From: an uncultured Clostridia bacterium
Lineage (GTDB): Bacteria > Bacillota > Clostridia > Christensenellales > Aristaeellaceae
Assembly (NCBI GenBank): GCA_934621485.1
Contig: CAKTUS010000071.1
Span: forward strand, 1 to 14,110
DNA length: 14,110 bases
Direction of reading: 5' to 3'
The position numbers and the translations under genes were made by a program. This document shows, one piece after another, positions 12,928-14,110 of this stretch. Within the stretch, counting starts at the first letter, position 1; each line of letters opens with the position of its first letter. The notes beneath the pieces are model-generated. The model was not told the origin of the DNA. It did not search any database and was given only the letters and a program-made list of their open reading frames with translations.

Positions 12928-13332
12928 TCATGCGTCAAGTGTGAAAAGGCACAGAAAACGTGCGTCAGCCGGACAAAATGTGTAATTCTTGATTTCATCC
13001 GGCTTTACCCACAGCGCTTTTCCATGCACGCGCAGGGTCACCTGATCCTGCAGAGCCCTTGCCCGAAGAAACACCAGGTGAATCTCCCGACCGCCGTCTT
13101 GATGAACCACCTGACCGATAACCTTTTCCACCTCAACCGGCAGGTCCAGCTCCTCTTTCAGTTCGCGGCAAAGACAGGCTTCAAACGTCTCTCCCGCCTC
13201 CCGCTTTCCTCCGGGAAACTCCCACAGGCCGTCCAGATTCCCCCATTCCTGCCGGGCTCCCGCCCCCTTGCGGCGGCAAATGAGCACCTGGCCTCTGGCG
13301 TTGTACACCACGCCTGCGGAAACCTCAATCAT
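12928..13332 (-). CDS. NUDIX hydrolase, MutT-like
   Basis: A 134-residue NUDIX protein, probably cleaving oxidised or other nucleoside triphosphates (8-oxo-dGTP is the classic MutT substrate). The NUDIX box is complete at 42-64: G42, E48, R56-E57 and E60-E61, with Asp where the final Gly usually stands. The N-terminal strand IEVSAGVVYNARGQVLICRR and the LWEFPGGK lead-in (37-43) fit the MutT/CTP-pyrophosphohydrolase group, as does the short length. ATG 13332 has GGGAGG 6 nt upstream, overlapping the tgt stop region. It begins 11 nt after tgt, so the two are cotranscribed. Confidence 0.88.
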   Translation of the reverse strand: MIEVSAGVVYNARGQVLICRRKGAGARQEWGNLDGLWEFPGGKREAGETFEACLCRELKEELDLPVEVEKVIGQVVHQDGGREIHLVFLRARALQDQVTLRVHGKALWVKPDEIKNYTFCPADARFLCLFTLDA

Positions 13333-13343
13333 TGTGCGCCTCC

Positions 13344-14110
13344 CTAGAAATTGCGGCTCATGTCGTAGCGGCTGAAGAACTCGTTGCGGAAGTCCAGCAA
13401 ACGATCCTCCTGAATGGCCTGCCGCACCTGTTCCATCAGGCGAATGAGGAACCGCAGGTTATGGATGCTGGCCAGACGCGCGCCGGTAATTTCCCCCGCT
13501 TTGAACAAATGGCGAATGTAGGCCCGGCTGAAATTGCGGCAGGCGTAGCAATCACATTCTTCGTCAATGGGGCCAAAATCGTGGGCATATTGGGCGTTTT
13601 TGATAACCAGCCGGCCGTCCCGGGTAAAGCAGGTGCCGTTGCGGGCAATGCGGGTGGCCAGCACGCAGTCAAACATATCCACACCCCGCAGCGCGCCCTC
13701 GATAAGGCAATCCGGCGAACCCACACCCATCAGATAACGGGGCTTCACAGCGCTCATGTGAGGCATCATAGCTTCCAGCATTTCATACATCATGGGCTTA
13801 GGCTCGCCCACAGACAATCCGCCGATGCCATAGCCAAAAAAGTCCATATCGGTCAGGGCTTTGGCGCTTTCAATGCGCAAGTCCTTAAAGAAAGCGCCCT
13901 GCACAATGCCAAACAGCACCTGGGTGTCATCGGTATGGTGTGCCTGGCAGCGCTTGGCCCAGCGGTGGGTACGGTGCATGTTTTCCTCAGCGGTAGCATG
14001 GTCGCAGGGGTAGGCCGTGCACACGTCAAAAGCCATCATGATATCGCTGCCCAGCGCATGCTGAATATCCATGCTTACCTCGGGAGAAATAAACCGGCGG
14101 CTGCCGTCCA
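13344..14110 (-). CDS. tgt: tRNA-guanine transglycosylase (partial, N terminus outside window)
   Basis: The C-terminal 254 or so residues of an enzyme of about 370-380 that exchanges guanine-34 for the queuosine precursor in tRNAs with GUN anticodons. The open frame runs past an internal ATG at 14072 to the window edge (DGSRRFISPEVS precedes it), so the gene continues beyond 14110. Visible marks are ALGSDIMMAFD, GIGGLSVGEP, the nucleophile region GVDMFDCVLATRIARNG, the FTRDGRLVIKNA stretch, and the zinc site CDCYAC with a later His in SIHN. The usual LPTR is LATR here. It heads the visible tgt-NUDIX-kinase run; no yajC follows it. Confidence 0.95.
   Translation of the reverse strand, partial: DGSRRFISPEVSMDIQHALGSDIMMAFDVCTAYPCDHATAEENMHRTHRWAKRCQAHHTDDTQVLFGIVQGAFFKDLRIESAKALTDMDFFGYGIGGLSVGEPKPMMYEMLEAMMPHMSAVKPRYLMGVGSPDCLIEGALRGVDMFDCVLATRIARNGTCFTRDGRLVIKNAQYAHDFGPIDEECDCYACRNFSRAYIRHLFKAGEITGARLASIHNLRFLIRLMEQVRQAIQEDRLLDFRNEFFSRYDMSRNF

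Overview
The window reads as a stretch of chromosome from a Clostridia-type Bacillota (Firmicutes), GC-rich by eye and probably a gut anaerobe. Grounds: a clostridial-type L34 protein, the order rpmH-rnpA-yidD-yidC-jag, Rex and VanW-family proteins, and strong AGGAGG-type ribosome binding sites. I cannot name a genus. No tRNA, rRNA, CRISPR array, transposase or phage gene is visible.

Layout. (1) 1-128: palindromes and a plus-strand terminator of an unseen upstream gene. (2) 5564 down to 129, minus strand: an ArsR-family repressor, the four parts of a PotABCD-type ABC importer (potA, potB, potC, potD), and nagA. They are tightly spaced or overlapping except for a 195-nt structured gap between potC and potD. 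A near-consensus promoter overlapped by repeated operator-like half-sites precedes the repressor gene. (3) 5746-8566, plus strand: a strong promoter, rpmH, rnpA, yidD, yidC and jag/khpB, closed by an intrinsic terminator. This is the conserved replication-origin-side cluster for ribosome, tRNA-processing and membrane-protein-insertion functions. Here dnaA is not upstream and mnmE/mnmG are not downstream. (4) 8583-11474, plus strand: a small MmcQ/YjbR gene, then rex and a membrane-anchored VanW protein from their own promoter. (5) 11475-11997: 523 bases without a gene, packed with hairpins, two copies of a structured repeat and several terminators. (6) 14110 down to 11998, minus strand: the 3' part of tgt, a NUDIX hydrolase and a ribokinase-family sugar kinase, convergent with vanW.

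The most unusual items are non-coding. A diverged structured repeat occurs twice after vanW, with a compensatory base change in its stem, and again in degenerate form in the potC-potD gap. An inverted pair of related terminators makes the vanW and rbsK transcripts overlap. An array of half-sites sits over the repressor promoter. On the protein side, the PotD-like protein lacks several ligand residues of E. coli PotD and has no lipobox. Alignments to known proteins were made from memory, and no search was run.
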